Assembly (NCBI GenBank): GCA_003240625.1 | Contig: QFMX01000009.1 | Coordinates: 1 to 64,000 of the forward strand | DNA length: 64,000 nt | Direction: 5' to 3' | DNA from: Sphingomonas taxi | GTDB taxonomy: Bacteria; Pseudomonadota; Alphaproteobacteria; Sphingomonadales; Sphingomonadaceae | Part shown: positions 42,927 to 50,682 of the stretch, in pieces | Numbering within the stretch: position 1 is the stretch's first letter | How the letters are laid out: the number at the start of each line of letters is the position of its first letter | Program-made: the position numbers and the translations under genes | The notes under the pieces: model-generated | Seen by the model: only the letters and a program-made list of their open reading frames with translations | The model's database searches: none | Told to the model about the DNA's origin: nothing

Positions 42927-43442
42927 ATGCAGGATCGATTTCTAGGCATCGCGAGCGGACTTGTACGGTTTGCGCACTGGTTGAACTGGGTGGTCGCTAT
43001 CGGTTTCGTGATCGCGATCATCTTGTCGTTCGTGTTCGGGGGCGCACTCACAGCCCAGATTTCCACCAAATATCACGGCCAGCACGTCGCCGAGACGATC
43101 GCGTACCTGCGCATCGTTGCGGTGATAAGCATCGCTGTCTGCGCTGCCGTCTACCAGCTTTTCAGTCGCCTGCTGGCGATCGTCGAGACCGTGCGCGCTG
43201 GGGATCCGTTCGTCGTCGCCAATGCCGACCGGCTTCAGCGGATCGGTTGGGCGTTGTGCGCTATCCAAGTGCTGGACCTCGTCTTCGGCGCAATCGTGCT
43301 GATGCTCGACCGCATTGGCGTCGAACATGCGACGTGGGTTCCCGGTTTCACCGGATGGATCGGCGTGGTGATGATCTTCGTGCTCGCCCGCGTGTTCCGG
43401 CTCGGCGCGGCGATGCGCGACGATCTGGCGATGACCGTCTGA
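42927..43442 (+). CDS. DUF2975 membrane protein
   Basis: A 171-residue protein with four predicted helices (about 18-40, 62-85, 108-130, 140-160) and the DUF2975 layout, including the RAGDPFVVANADRLQRIGWAL segment typical of the family between helices 2 and 3. Function unknown; almost always encoded beside a small Cro/C1-type HTH protein, as here. The stop overlaps the next start (TGATG). Confidence 0.88.
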   Translation: MQDRFLGIASGLVRFAHWLNWVVAIGFVIAIILSFVFGGALTAQISTKYHGQHVAETIAYLRIVAVISIAVCAAVYQLFSRLLAIVETVRAGDPFVVANADRLQRIGWALCAIQVLDLVFGAIVLMLDRIGVEHATWVPGFTGWIGVVMIFVLARVFRLGAAMRDDLAMTV

Positions 43443-43660
43443 TGCCCGTCATCGTCACGCTCGACGCCGTGCTCGCCGCGCGCGGCATGACGCTGACCGA
43501 GCTGTCGCAGACCGTCGACATCACGATGGCGAACCTGTCGATCCTGAAGACCGGCAAGGCGAAAGCGATCCGTTTCTCGACGCTCGAGGCGCTCTGCCGC
43601 GTGCTCGACTGCCAGCCGGGCGAGATCCTGAGTTTTACGCAAGAGGGGGAAGAGGCATGA
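43442..43660 (+). CDS. Small Cro/C1-type HTH regulator (YozG-like)
   Basis: A 72-residue single-domain helix-turn-helix protein: TLTELSQTVDITMANLSILKTGKAKAIRF gives helices 2-3 and ALCRVLDCQPGEIL the closing helices of the Cro fold, matching YozG-like partners of DUF2975. It overlaps both neighbours by a few bases, so the three genes are one transcription and translation unit. Likely autoregulator at the dyad at 42881-42914. Confidence 0.88.
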   Translation: MPVIVTLDAVLAARGMTLTELSQTVDITMANLSILKTGKAKAIRFSTLEALCRVLDCQPGEILSFTQEGEEA

Positions 43661-44427
43661 CATTCTGGCAAGCATTCAAGGCCACATACAGCGGGAGCGT
43701 GGCGGTTCTCATCGCGTGCCCGTTGCTCGCGCTCGTCCCGGTCGTATTCGAACTGCTCCAGCACGCGGTCGAGGTGCATATCGGCATGTACGACAGCATC
43801 GCCACGGCCAAGGCGACCGAGCATCATCCGCTGCGTATGGCCTTCGGTATGCTCAAGGTCGCGGCGCTGACCATACCCTTCTACTGGGTCACCCGTTTTC
43901 AGCCCGATCGTGACGCCACATTCGCCGCGAGGCCCGATCCGAAGGCGATCCGGCTCTTCGCTGTCTATTGCATGTTTCAGCTCGGACTGGCCGCCCTGCA
44001 ACTCTTTGGCCTCCCCCAAACGGGCGCGGTCCTGGCAGTGAGCTTCGTCGTCGGCATGATCGTCGGCAATCTGCTGCTCGCCTGGGGCGTGGCCGCCGCG
44101 CTCGGCAACGCCACCGTCGGCCCGCGGCGGTCGATCGCGATCATGGCGCGCCATGTGCCGTGGACCTTCGCCTTTTCGATTGCGGTGATCCTGCCGTTAG
44201 TGATCCCGCATTATGCCGCGGCTGCACTCGCGATCGCTGGCCCCAAAGTTCTGCTGTGGCCGGTTCTGATCGCTGATTCGCTGCTCGTCGGCTGGCTGAC
44301 CGCAGCCATGGCGGCCGGTGGATATTACGCGGCAGTGCGTGCCGCGTCGAAGGCTGGGGTGGATCTGATGCCGGGTAACGTCCGCCGGGCTGATCTGTCT
44401 GATGGGATGATCGCAGCCGCACACTGA
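43657..44427 (+). CDS. Multi-pass membrane protein of the DUF2975/HTH operon
   Basis: A 256-residue protein with about six hydrophobic helices (15-35, 60-80, 100-120, 125-148, 170-195, 205-228). No motif places it in a transporter family. The ATGA overlap with the HTH gene indicates coupled translation. It may be the effector whose amount the DUF2975/HTH pair controls. Confidence 0.75.
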   Translation: MTFWQAFKATYSGSVAVLIACPLLALVPVVFELLQHAVEVHIGMYDSIATAKATEHHPLRMAFGMLKVAALTIPFYWVTRFQPDRDATFAARPDPKAIRLFAVYCMFQLGLAALQLFGLPQTGAVLAVSFVVGMIVGNLLLAWGVAAALGNATVGPRRSIAIMARHVPWTFAFSIAVILPLVIPHYAAAALAIAGPKVLLWPVLIADSLLVGWLTAAMAAGGYYAAVRAASKAGVDLMPGNVRRADLSDGMIAAAH

Positions 44428-44472
44428 CGGGGGCGGGGAGGGCGGCCTTACCCGCCCGATTTACCGCATACG

Positions 44473-44509
44473 AAAAAGGGCGACCCCATCGCTGGGGCCG
44501 CCCTTTTTC
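44473..44509 (-). terminator. Bidirectional terminator between rplL and the membrane-protein operon
   Basis: AAAAAGGGCGACCCCA, loop TCGC, then TGGGGCCGCCCTTTTT: a ~16-bp stem flanked by A's and T's, usable on both strands. Confidence 0.9.
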
Positions 44510-44522
44510 TTAGCTGCGGCTA

Positions 44523-44612
44523 GCAGGGGCAAAGCCCCTGCTTCGTCGGTCGGTGCAGGCACCGCCGGCCGGCCTTGCGGGAGTGTGGGCCAGTATGGCC
44601 CGTCTCTCCCGC
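44523..44612 (-). promoter_or_regulatory. Structured 3' element T, copy at rplL
   Basis: Transcript order: outer stem GCGGGAG/CTCCCGC enclosing hairpin GGGCCA-TAC-TGGCCC; CCGGCCGGC box; hairpin CGGTG-CCTG-CACCG; CGACG; hairpin GCAGGGGC-TTT-GCCCCTGC. It begins 6 nt after the rplL stop and precedes the terminator. The same architecture with different paired bases follows rplA, nusG and fusA. Confidence 0.75.
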
Positions 44613-44618
44613 TGCGGT

Positions 44619-44993
44619 TTACTTGACCTCAACCGTAGCGCCGGCTGCTTCGAGCTGCGCCTTGATCTTGGCGGCCTCGTCCTTCGACACGCCTTCCTTG
44701 ACGGCCTTGGGAGCCGACTCGACCAGCGTCTTGGCTTCGGTCAGGCCGAGCGCGGTGATCGCACGGACTTCCTTGATGACGTTGATCTTCTTGCCACCGT
44801 CGCCGGTCAGGATGACGTCGAATTCGGTCTGCTCTTCTGCTGCAGGAGCAGCGGCGCCGCCGCCTGCTGCCGGTGCTGCGACCGCTGCTGCGGCCGAAAC
44901 GCCCCACTTCTCTTCGAGCAGCTTCGAAAGCTCAGCTGCTTCGAGAACGGTCAGTTCGCTCAGGCTCTCAACGAGCGCGTTCAGGTCTGCCAT
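44619..44993 (-). CDS. rplL: 50S ribosomal protein L7/L12
   Basis: A 124-residue stalk protein that recruits translation factors. The N-terminal dimerisation domain (DLNALVESLSELTVLEAAELSKLLE, split over 3-27), the Ala-rich hinge (about 33-52) and the C-terminal domain with KEVRAITALGLTEAKTLVESAPK are all typical. It follows rplJ by 64 nt. Downstream is element T and a strong terminator instead of rpoB. Confidence 0.98.
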   Translation of the reverse strand: MADLNALVESLSELTVLEAAELSKLLEEKWGVSAAAAVAAPAAGGGAAAPAAEEQTEFDVILTGDGGKKINVIKEVRAITALGLTEAKTLVESAPKAVKEGVSKDEAAKIKAQLEAAGATVEVK

Positions 44994-45057
44994 GATAAAT
45001 CTCCATCTCGGGGCTCATGCCCCATCAGTTCAAAAAGGTAACGAAAGGCCTGCAAGA

Positions 45058-45573
45058 TCAGGCGGCTTCCTTCTCCGCGTAGGCGGAAAGCACGCGCGCG
45101 AGCTGCGCTGCCGGAGCCTGCGTGATCGTTGCCAGCTTCGTGGCGGGTGCCACGATGAGGCCAACGATCTTGGCACGCAGTTCGTCCAGCGAGGGCAGCG
45201 TTGCGAGCGCCTTCACACCGTCGACGTCGAGGGTCGTCGCGCCCATCGCCCCACCCACGATTTCGAACTTGTCGTTCGTCTTCGCGAATTCCACGACCAC
45301 CTTGGCGGCCGCGACGGGATCGATGGAGCTGGCCAGACCGACCGGACCCGTGAGCATGTCGCCCAGCGAGCTGTAGTCGGTGCCGTCCATTGCGATCTTG
45401 GCAAGCTTGTTCTTCGAGACCTTGTAGGTCGCGCCGGCGTCGCGCATCTTGTTCCGCAGCACAGTGGACTGTGCGACGGTCAGGCCGAGGTTGCGCGTGA
45501 CAACGACGACGCCGACCTCGGAAAAGGTGCGGTTCAGCTCGGCTACGGCCGCGGTCTTTTGATCACGATCCAT
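45058..45573 (-). CDS. rplJ: 50S ribosomal protein L10
   Basis: A 171-residue base of the L7/L12 stalk; it also represses its own mRNA when free. It reads MDRDQKTAAVAELNRTF, then VVVTRNLGLTVAQST and TYKVSKNKLAKIA, typical L10. GTGGAGAATGGC before the ATG at 45573 sets the start. The upstream leader carries the L10-binding structure. Confidence 0.98.
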   Translation of the reverse strand: MDRDQKTAAVAELNRTFSEVGVVVVTRNLGLTVAQSTVLRNKMRDAGATYKVSKNKLAKIAMDGTDYSSLGDMLTGPVGLASSIDPVAAAKVVVEFAKTNDKFEIVGGAMGATTLDVDGVKALATLPSLDELRAKIVGLIVAPATKLATITQAPAAQLARVLSAYAEKEAA

Positions 45574-45585
45574 GCCATTCTCCAC

Positions 45586-45815
45586 GTTTTACGAGTTCAC
45601 CGCTTGCGCAGTGGACCCGGTTACTAACCGGAGGCGCAGACAAACCCGCGCTTCCGGGGTGTCTCGTCGATGGGGCATGGGAGAGGGCGGCACGCAGATG
45701 GGCCGACAAAATCTCATTCCCCGTCTAGGTGGGAGATTAAGCACCGGCAAACCCTGTGCACCCACTGTCTCGGACGGAGTCCGACGAGCAAGCCCGCCGA
45801 ACGAAGGTGCGCCTT
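45586..45815 (-). promoter_or_regulatory. L10 leader (autoregulatory mRNA leader of rplJL)
   Basis: On the minus strand the leader contains GAGACAGTGGGTGCACAGGG and, after a short hairpin, GGTGCTTAATCTCCCACC. This is the GUGGGUGC ... GCUUAAUC...CC core characteristic of the L10(L12)4-binding leader with its kink-turn. Further stems (CCGGTTAGTAACCGG) lie nearer the start codon. Excess L10-L12 complex binding would block rplJ translation. Confidence 0.8.
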
Positions 45816-45918
45816 AGCGGAATATGCGGGGGAGTCAAGTTTGTGTGGTCGGGGTGGCGCGCGTGATCGTTGGCGTATGTGATTGTTGGCGCGTGTGATC
45901 TCGAACGCGCGCGCTTCC

Positions 45919-45977
45919 TTGTTCTCCCGCGAAGGCGGGAGCCCAGTCTGGGTCCCCGCCTTCGCGGGGAAACAAGC
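45919..45977. repeat. Dispersed palindromic repeat R4, copy D
   Basis: TTGTTCTCCCGCGAAGGCGG ... CCGCCTTCGCGGGGAAACAA, 34 bp before R2 copy F, in the rplA-rplJ gap. Confidence 0.9.
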
Positions 45978-46010
45978 CTTGGAGCCGTTCGGGCGGATCA
46001 CGCACTACTC

Positions 46011-46093
46011 GTCATCCTGACGAAAGTCAGGACCCAGAGCCACATGGGGCACCGTCCGTAACTCTGGATCCTGACCTTCGTCAGGATGACGGG
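46011..46093. repeat. Dispersed palindromic repeat R2, copy F
   Basis: GTCATCCTGACGAAAGTCAG ... TGACCTTCGTCAGGATGACG. It lies between the rplA terminator and the rplJ promoter region. Confidence 0.9.
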
Positions 46094-46137
46094 AGTGGGG
46101 GAGGGGGGGCGTCGAACGACCGGTTTGCTCCACACGC

Positions 46138-46166
46138 AAAAAGGGCCAGGATCGCTCCCGGCCCTT
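46138..46166 (-). terminator. Rho-independent terminator of the rplKA transcript
   Basis: Minus-strand stem AAGGGCC/GGCCCTT with inner GGA/TCC, then TTTTTG. It follows element T. Confidence 0.85.
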
Positions 46167-46183
46167 CTCTGTCTTCGCGGCAG

Positions 46184-46275
46184 GACGGGAGTAAATCCCG
46201 TCCCCGTCGGTCGCGGTTGCCCGCGCCGGCCGGGCGCTCGCCGCCTCGTGGCTAGCTTTCGCTAGCCACGTGCGG
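46184..46275 (-). promoter_or_regulatory. Structured 3' element T, copy at rplA
   Basis: Transcript order: outer GCCG/CGGC around CA, hairpin CGTGGCTAGC-GAAA-GCTAGCCACG, AGG; CCGGCCGGC box; hairpin CGCGG-GCAA-CCGCG; CCGACG; hairpin GACGGGA-TTTAC-TCCCGTC. It begins 1-2 nt after the rplA stop. Confidence 0.8.
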
Positions 46276-46276
46276 C

Positions 46277-46969
46277 TCAGGCCCCAGCAACCTCGGCCGT
46301 ATCGACCTTGATGCCCGCACCCATGGTCGACGAGATCGCGACCTTCTGGACGTACTTGCCCTTGGCGCCGGTCGGCTTGGCCTTGACCACCGCGTCGACC
46401 AGTGCGTCGAAGTTCGCGCGCAGGTCTTCCGCCGGGAACGACGCCTTGCCGATGCCCGAATGGATGATGCCGGCCTTCTCGACGCGGTATTCGATCTGGC
46501 CGCCCTTGGCTGCCTGAACGGCGGCGGCGACGTTCATCGTCACCGTACCAAGCTTCGGGTTCGGCATCAGGCCCTTGGGACCCAGCACCTTACCGAGGCG
46601 ACCGACGATGCCCATCATGTCCGGGGTCGCGATGCAGCGATCGAAATCGATCGTGCCACCCTGGATGATTTCCATCAGGTCTTCGGCGCCGACGACGTCT
46701 GCGCCTGCTGCGAGGGCTTCTTCAGCCTTAGCGCCGCGGGCGAACACGCCGACGCGAACGGTCTTGCCGGTGCCCTTGGGCAGCGTGACGACGCCGCGGA
46801 CCATCTGGTCTGCGTGACGCGGATCGACGCCCAGGTTCAGCGCGACTTCGATCGTCTCGTCGAACTTCGACGTGGCGCCCGACCGCGCGAGACCGATGGC
46901 CTCGTCGATGCCGTGCAGCTTGACGAGGTCGACCGTGACGGCCTTCTGCTTCTTGCTCAGCTTAGCCAT
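46277..46969 (-). CDS. rplA: 50S ribosomal protein L1
   Basis: A 230-residue L1-stalk protein that helps release deacylated tRNA. Signatures are KFDETIEVALNLGVDPRHADQ (split 36-56), VVTLPKGTGKTVRV and the C-terminal GKASFPAEDLRANF. It follows rplK by 4 nt in the usual KA pair. The normal length supports the start. Confidence 0.98.
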   Translation of the reverse strand: MAKLSKKQKAVTVDLVKLHGIDEAIGLARSGATSKFDETIEVALNLGVDPRHADQMVRGVVTLPKGTGKTVRVGVFARGAKAEEALAAGADVVGAEDLMEIIQGGTIDFDRCIATPDMMGIVGRLGKVLGPKGLMPNPKLGTVTMNVAAAVQAAKGGQIEYRVEKAGIIHSGIGKASFPAEDLRANFDALVDAVVKAKPTGAKGKYVQKVAISSTMGAGIKVDTAEVAGA

Positions 46970-46973
46970 GATC

Positions 46974-47405
46974 TCAGCCCTCCACCACTTCGAGGCCCAT
47001 TGCGCGGGCGCTGCCTTCGATGATCTTCGTCGCAGCGTCGATATCGTTGGCGTTGAGGTCCTTCATCTTCGTCGTGGCGATCTCGCTCAGCTGGCTGCGC
47101 TTGATCTTGCCAGCGACGACCTTGCCCGGCTCCTTCGAACCCGACTTGAGACCAGCGGCCTCCTTGATCAGGTACGAGGCTGGCGGGGTCTTGGTCTCGA
47201 ACGAGAACGAGCGATCCGCATAGACCGTGATGACGGTCGGGATCGGCATGCCCTTCTTCAGTTCGCTCGTGCCGGCGTTGAACGCCTTGCAGAACTCCAT
47301 GATGTTCACGCCGCGCTGACCCAGCGCAGGTCCGATCGGCGGCGCGGGCTTTGCCTCGCCTGCAGGAACCTGCAGCTTGATGTATCCGGTAATCTTTTTA
47401 GCCAT
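46974..47405 (-). CDS. rplK: 50S ribosomal protein L11
   Basis: A 143-residue protein of the GTPase-associated centre. It reads YIKLQVPAGEAKPAPPIGPALGQRGVNIMEFCK (split 8-40) with the Pro-rich thiostrepton-region motif. In most bacteria it directly follows nusG; here 3.5 kb of other DNA separates them. Confidence 0.98.
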   Translation of the reverse strand: MAKKITGYIKLQVPAGEAKPAPPIGPALGQRGVNIMEFCKAFNAGTSELKKGMPIPTVITVYADRSFSFETKTPPASYLIKEAAGLKSGSKEPGKVVAGKIKRSQLSEIATTKMKDLNANDIDAATKIIEGSARAMGLEVVEG

Positions 47406-47840
47406 GTCACTCTCTTATATTGGGCTTTGAGCGCAACAGCGCCTCGCCCGGTGAGTCTAGCGGTGATGGCGGCTACCTCTCGGCAGCCTCCCGCAATTCC
47501 AACAATAAAGGTGGAAGCCGGCGCGCATACCCCAAAACCCGCAAAGCGGCAACACCCGCTCCCCCCTCTTCTCCGCACCCTTCTCCTCCGCGTCTCCGTG
47601 CCTCCGCGCGAACCCCGAATCTTCCACTCCTCAGACTGCTCTTCGCGCCCTCGCGCCTTCGCGTGAACAATTCCTCCCTAACGACTCCCATCGCCCGCCG
47701 CTTTGTTCTCCCGCGAAGGCGGGAGCCCAGTCTGGATCCCCGCCTTCGCGGGGAAACAAACTTTGGACGCCGCCGCCGGCTACCGCGCACCCAAGCACAA
47801 ACCCCTTGCAATGTAGGATATCGAGGCAGACCCGATAGCG
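47406..47840. other. Divergent intergenic region between rplK and the HTH-repeat gene
   Basis: It contains R4 copy E (47702-47760) and a GCGTCTCCGTGCCTCCGCGCG-type tract near 47597, related to the tracts near 3530 and 3918. It must hold the rplKA promoter; I could not assign boxes. Confidence 0.5.
47702..47760. repeat. Dispersed palindromic repeat R4, copy E
   Basis: TTTGTTCTCCCGCGAAGGCG ... CGCCTTCGCGGGGAAACAAA. Confidence 0.9.
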
Positions 47841-48818
47841 ATGGCGCGCCCGTTCACCCCCGACCGGTTCACCCGCCGCCAGACCGCCCAGAACGCCGTG
47901 TTCCTCGCCGCCCTCCGCCGCACCGGCAACGCCCGCGAGGCCGCCAGCACGCTAGGCTATAACCGCTCCACCTTCACCAAGCGCCGCGCCGCCCATCCCG
48001 CCTTCGCCGCCAAATGGGACGCCGCGCTGGCCTTCGCCTCCGCCGCTCTCAAAGATCCTCCCCGGCACGGGGAGGGGGACCGCCGACCAGAGGTCGGGGG
48101 TGGAGGGGGCTCACCCCAACCGCGACGCGCCGACACCGCGCCCACCACGACAAGAACCGCCAACGGCCGCCTCCAGCTCCGCCGCCCGCCCGCCAACCGC
48201 CTGGGTCACGCCGCCGAGCAAGCCTTCCTCACCGCGCTCTCCGCCACCGCCAACATCCGCCTCTCGGCCGCCGCCGCCGGTTTCAGCCACTCCGCCTTCT
48301 ACGCCCGCCGCAAAGCCAGCCCCGCCTTCGCCCGCGAGATGCGCCTCGCGCTGGAGGCCGGCTACGAACAGGTCGAGTCCGCGCTACTCGCCGGCTCCTT
48401 GCCCGGCGCCCACGACCATGACGAGTGGCGCCACAACGAACCCCCGCCGATCCCGCCGATGACCGCGAACCAGGCGCTGCAACTCCTCCACCTCCACGCC
48501 AAGACGGTCCACTTCCAGGAGGAGCCGCCCCACATCAAGCGCCGCCGCGGTGAATCGAGCGAAGCCCACAGCTATCGCCTGACGGCAATGTACGAAGCCC
48601 GCCAAGCCCGCGACCGCGAAGCCTTCGATCTCGCCGAAGCCGCGCGTCGCGAACGCGGCGAACCGACGCTGACCAATCCGTATCCGGTGCCGAGGGCTGT
48701 ACATCTGCCGGCGCTCGATCAGGTCACGGGGTGGAGCAAGGCGGACCCGAACAAGGTCCCCCACAACCCGGGTCTGGCGCTGTTCGGCGGCTGGCGGTTG
48801 AAGGATCGGGAGGGGTAA
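47841..48818 (+). CDS. Protein with duplicated HTH units, interrupted by an in-frame repeat
   Basis: A 325-residue protein with two similar ~45-residue units, at about 20-62 (FLAALRRTGNAREAASTLGY, then KRRAAHPAFAAKWDAAL) and 129-171 (FLTALSATANIRLSAAAAGF, then ARRKASPAFAREMRLAL). They look like helix-turn-helix modules of the terminase-small-subunit or homeodomain-like type. Residues 71-92 (PPRHGEGDRRPEVGGGGG) are the translation of a GC-rich palindromic repeat, so a repeat has entered the gene without breaking it. The C-terminal half has no known family. DNA binding is inferred. Confidence 0.75.
   Translation: MARPFTPDRFTRRQTAQNAVFLAALRRTGNAREAASTLGYNRSTFTKRRAAHPAFAAKWDAALAFASAALKDPPRHGEGDRRPEVGGGGGSPQPRRADTAPTTTRTANGRLQLRRPPANRLGHAAEQAFLTALSATANIRLSAAAAGFSHSAFYARRKASPAFAREMRLALEAGYEQVESALLAGSLPGAHDHDEWRHNEPPPIPPMTANQALQLLHLHAKTVHFQEEPPHIKRRRGESSEAHSYRLTAMYEARQARDREAFDLAEAARRERGEPTLTNPYPVPRAVHLPALDQVTGWSKADPNKVPHNPGLALFGGWRLKDREG
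48053..48116. repeat. Palindromic repeat inside a coding sequence
   Basis: GATCCTCCCCGGCACGGGGA then GGGGGACCGCCGACC AGA GGTCGGGGGTGGAGG. Two self-paired parts are of the same type as the intergenic GC-rich repeats, but lie in frame within the HTH-repeat gene. Confidence 0.8.
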
Positions 48819-48989
48819 CGGACTGTCGTATGTTGGAGGTCGAGCGCCGGTCGAAACGGTCGAACTCCGCGATAAAGTACCGATTCGGCCCGATGCGGTG
48901 CCGGTGATTGCCCTGTAGAAGGCAGGTTATCGTGCTGCCTGACAGCCGGAATCGTTTTTACCGCAGCGAATGAAAGAAGTGCTTCCGAC

Positions 48990-49805
48990 ATGACCGGCAT
49001 TCTTAAAAAAATCGAGGCTTACAAGCGTCAGGAGATCGCGGCAGCAAAGGCAGAAGTTTCGCTTGCAGACCTCAAGGCAATGCAAGCCGATCAATCGGAG
49101 CCGCGGGGCTTTTGCCGAGCGTTGATGGAAAAGCAGACGGCGGGCCGGTTTGGTCTGATCGCCGAGATCAAGAAAGCCAGTCCGTCCAAGGGGCTGATCC
49201 GTCCGGACTTCGATCCACCCGCCCTCGCGAGAGCGTATGAAACCGGTGGCGCCGCCTGTCTTTCGGTGCTGACCGATGCACCGAGCTTCCAAGGCGCTCC
49301 GGGGTTCCTCAATGCCGCGCGCGATGTCTGCACGTTGCCAGTCTTGCGCAAGGACTTCATGTTCGAGACCTACCAGGTCCAGGAGGCTCGTGCCTGGGGC
49401 GCAGACTGCATCCTGCTCATCATGGCATCGTTGTCGGATGACGACGCGCAGCGTCTCGAGGACGAAGCCTTCGCGCTCGGTATGGATGTATTGGTAGAAG
49501 TCCACGACGCATCGGAGATGGAACGAGCCCTGGAACTGTCGTCGCCGCTCATCGGCATTAACAATCGCGATCTGCGGACCTTCGATGTCAGTTTGGCCAA
49601 TAGCGAGAATTTGGCACCGATGGTGCCAAGCGATCGTTTGATCGTCGGGGAAAGCGGCATATTTACCCATGCCGACTGCCAGCGACTAAAGCTGTGTGGC
49701 ATCAACGCGTTTCTGGTCGGCGAAAGCCTCATGCGCAAGGACGATGTAGAAGCCGCGACCCGCAGTCTTCTGACGGGCGATCAGTCGGCAAGCACCGCAG
49801 GTTGA
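48990..49805 (+). CDS. trpC: Indole-3-glycerol phosphate synthase, orphan copy
   Basis: A 271-residue TIM-barrel enzyme closing the indole ring in tryptophan synthesis. Catalytic/phosphate motifs are intact: AEIKKASPSKG (58-68), VLTDAPSFQGAP, VLRKDFMFETYQV, GINNRDLRTF and VGESGIFTHAD. No other trp gene is near. Codon use is visibly more A/T-rich at third positions than the neighbours (for example the start CTTAAAAAAATCGAGGC). It lies in the nusG-rplK insertion. Probably a transferred second copy. Confidence 0.92.
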   Translation: MTGILKKIEAYKRQEIAAAKAEVSLADLKAMQADQSEPRGFCRALMEKQTAGRFGLIAEIKKASPSKGLIRPDFDPPALARAYETGGAACLSVLTDAPSFQGAPGFLNAARDVCTLPVLRKDFMFETYQVQEARAWGADCILLIMASLSDDDAQRLEDEAFALGMDVLVEVHDASEMERALELSSPLIGINNRDLRTFDVSLANSENLAPMVPSDRLIVGESGIFTHADCQRLKLCGINAFLVGESLMRKDDVEAATRSLLTGDQSASTAG

Positions 49806-49972
49806 GGGAAAACAGGCCGAACCGGACGACACATATTCGCGCCAGCAAGAAATATATCCGCGAGTAGTAACGGATCGGTCGGCCAGTCGGATTTGCTGAT
49901 CATTCCCACGACATCGTAAAAGATATCGATCTTCGCTAACCTTAGCCAGTTCGCAACGATGGCGATGTCATT

Positions 49973-50308
49973 ATGAATATTAAAGACCGTGTTGACCGTA
50001 TTCCGGGTGGTATGATGCTACTGCCGCTTTTAATCGATGCATCATGCCGAAACTTCGCCCCAACCGCGCCGAATTATTTCCGCGGATTTACGCAGGGGCT
50101 CGTGACCGGGATAATCCCGGTACTTGCTGTATGGTTCTTCTGTATAGGTGCATCCCTCCAGCTGAGCACGACCACGACAGTGCTCCGAAAGTCAGGTTCT
50201 CTATTGCTGACCAAGATCTTGGCTGCGTGGGTGATCGTCTCCATCGCTTCCCGATATATTCCGCCTGAAGGTGTTGAGACCGGGTTTTCTTACCGGACTT
50301 TGGCATAG
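49973..50308 (+). pseudogene. kdgT: kdgT fragment (2-keto-3-deoxygluconate permease, truncated)
   Basis: 111 codons that match the N-terminal third of the ~320-residue KdgT permease: RIPGGMMLLPLLIDA, FTQGLVTGIIPVLAVWFFCIGAS, TVLRKSGSLLLTKILAAWV and ASRYIPPEGVETGF in order. The match stops at about residue 105 and the frame ends soon after. An unrelated open stretch in another frame continues to the TGA at 50532. Low GC. The remnant cannot make a full transporter. Confidence 0.85.
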
Positions 50309-50682
50309 GCAATTGGGCGAACGACGGACATCTGCGGTGCGGCACGCGCACCTTGAGGCCTAAATTCGACCTCAGATATTCGAACTCGAAGACGCCTCCG
50401 GACGACAGGCCGATCAAGTTTGCTGGCAACAAGGGGTTGCGCTTCAACTATACCGCCTCGAAGCAGAACGGAAAGTTGCGGCGGCGCGGCGGGGCATGCG
50501 GCGCGATGGTCGGGGGAGGCTGTAGCTGGTGACGTACGAGGCGCCGAGCTTGTATTACTACGACCGCAGCGCGGCGGCTGCTCGGGTGGTGGCCGATAGC
50601 GTTCGGTCTTGAGGATCCGTTTGTAAGCGAGGACGACAAGGGTTCGAGCACGTTTCTCGGATCGTATAATGCCTTTTTCCCC
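50309..50682. other. Region after the kdgT fragment, possible gene remnant
   Basis: A frame offset from kdgT is open from about 50285 to the stop at 50530-50532 and reads protein-like (for example RYSNSKTPPDDRPIKFAGNK and GLRFNYTASKQNG). It has no good start and I cannot assign it. It suggests a breakpoint joining two broken genes. Confidence 0.3.

Noticed and set aside
15959..47760. Possible CRISPR or integron attC array from the many similar palindromes
   Set aside because: The repeats are scattered singly over tens of kilobases, differ in length and orientation, and have no regular spacers, cas genes or integrase.
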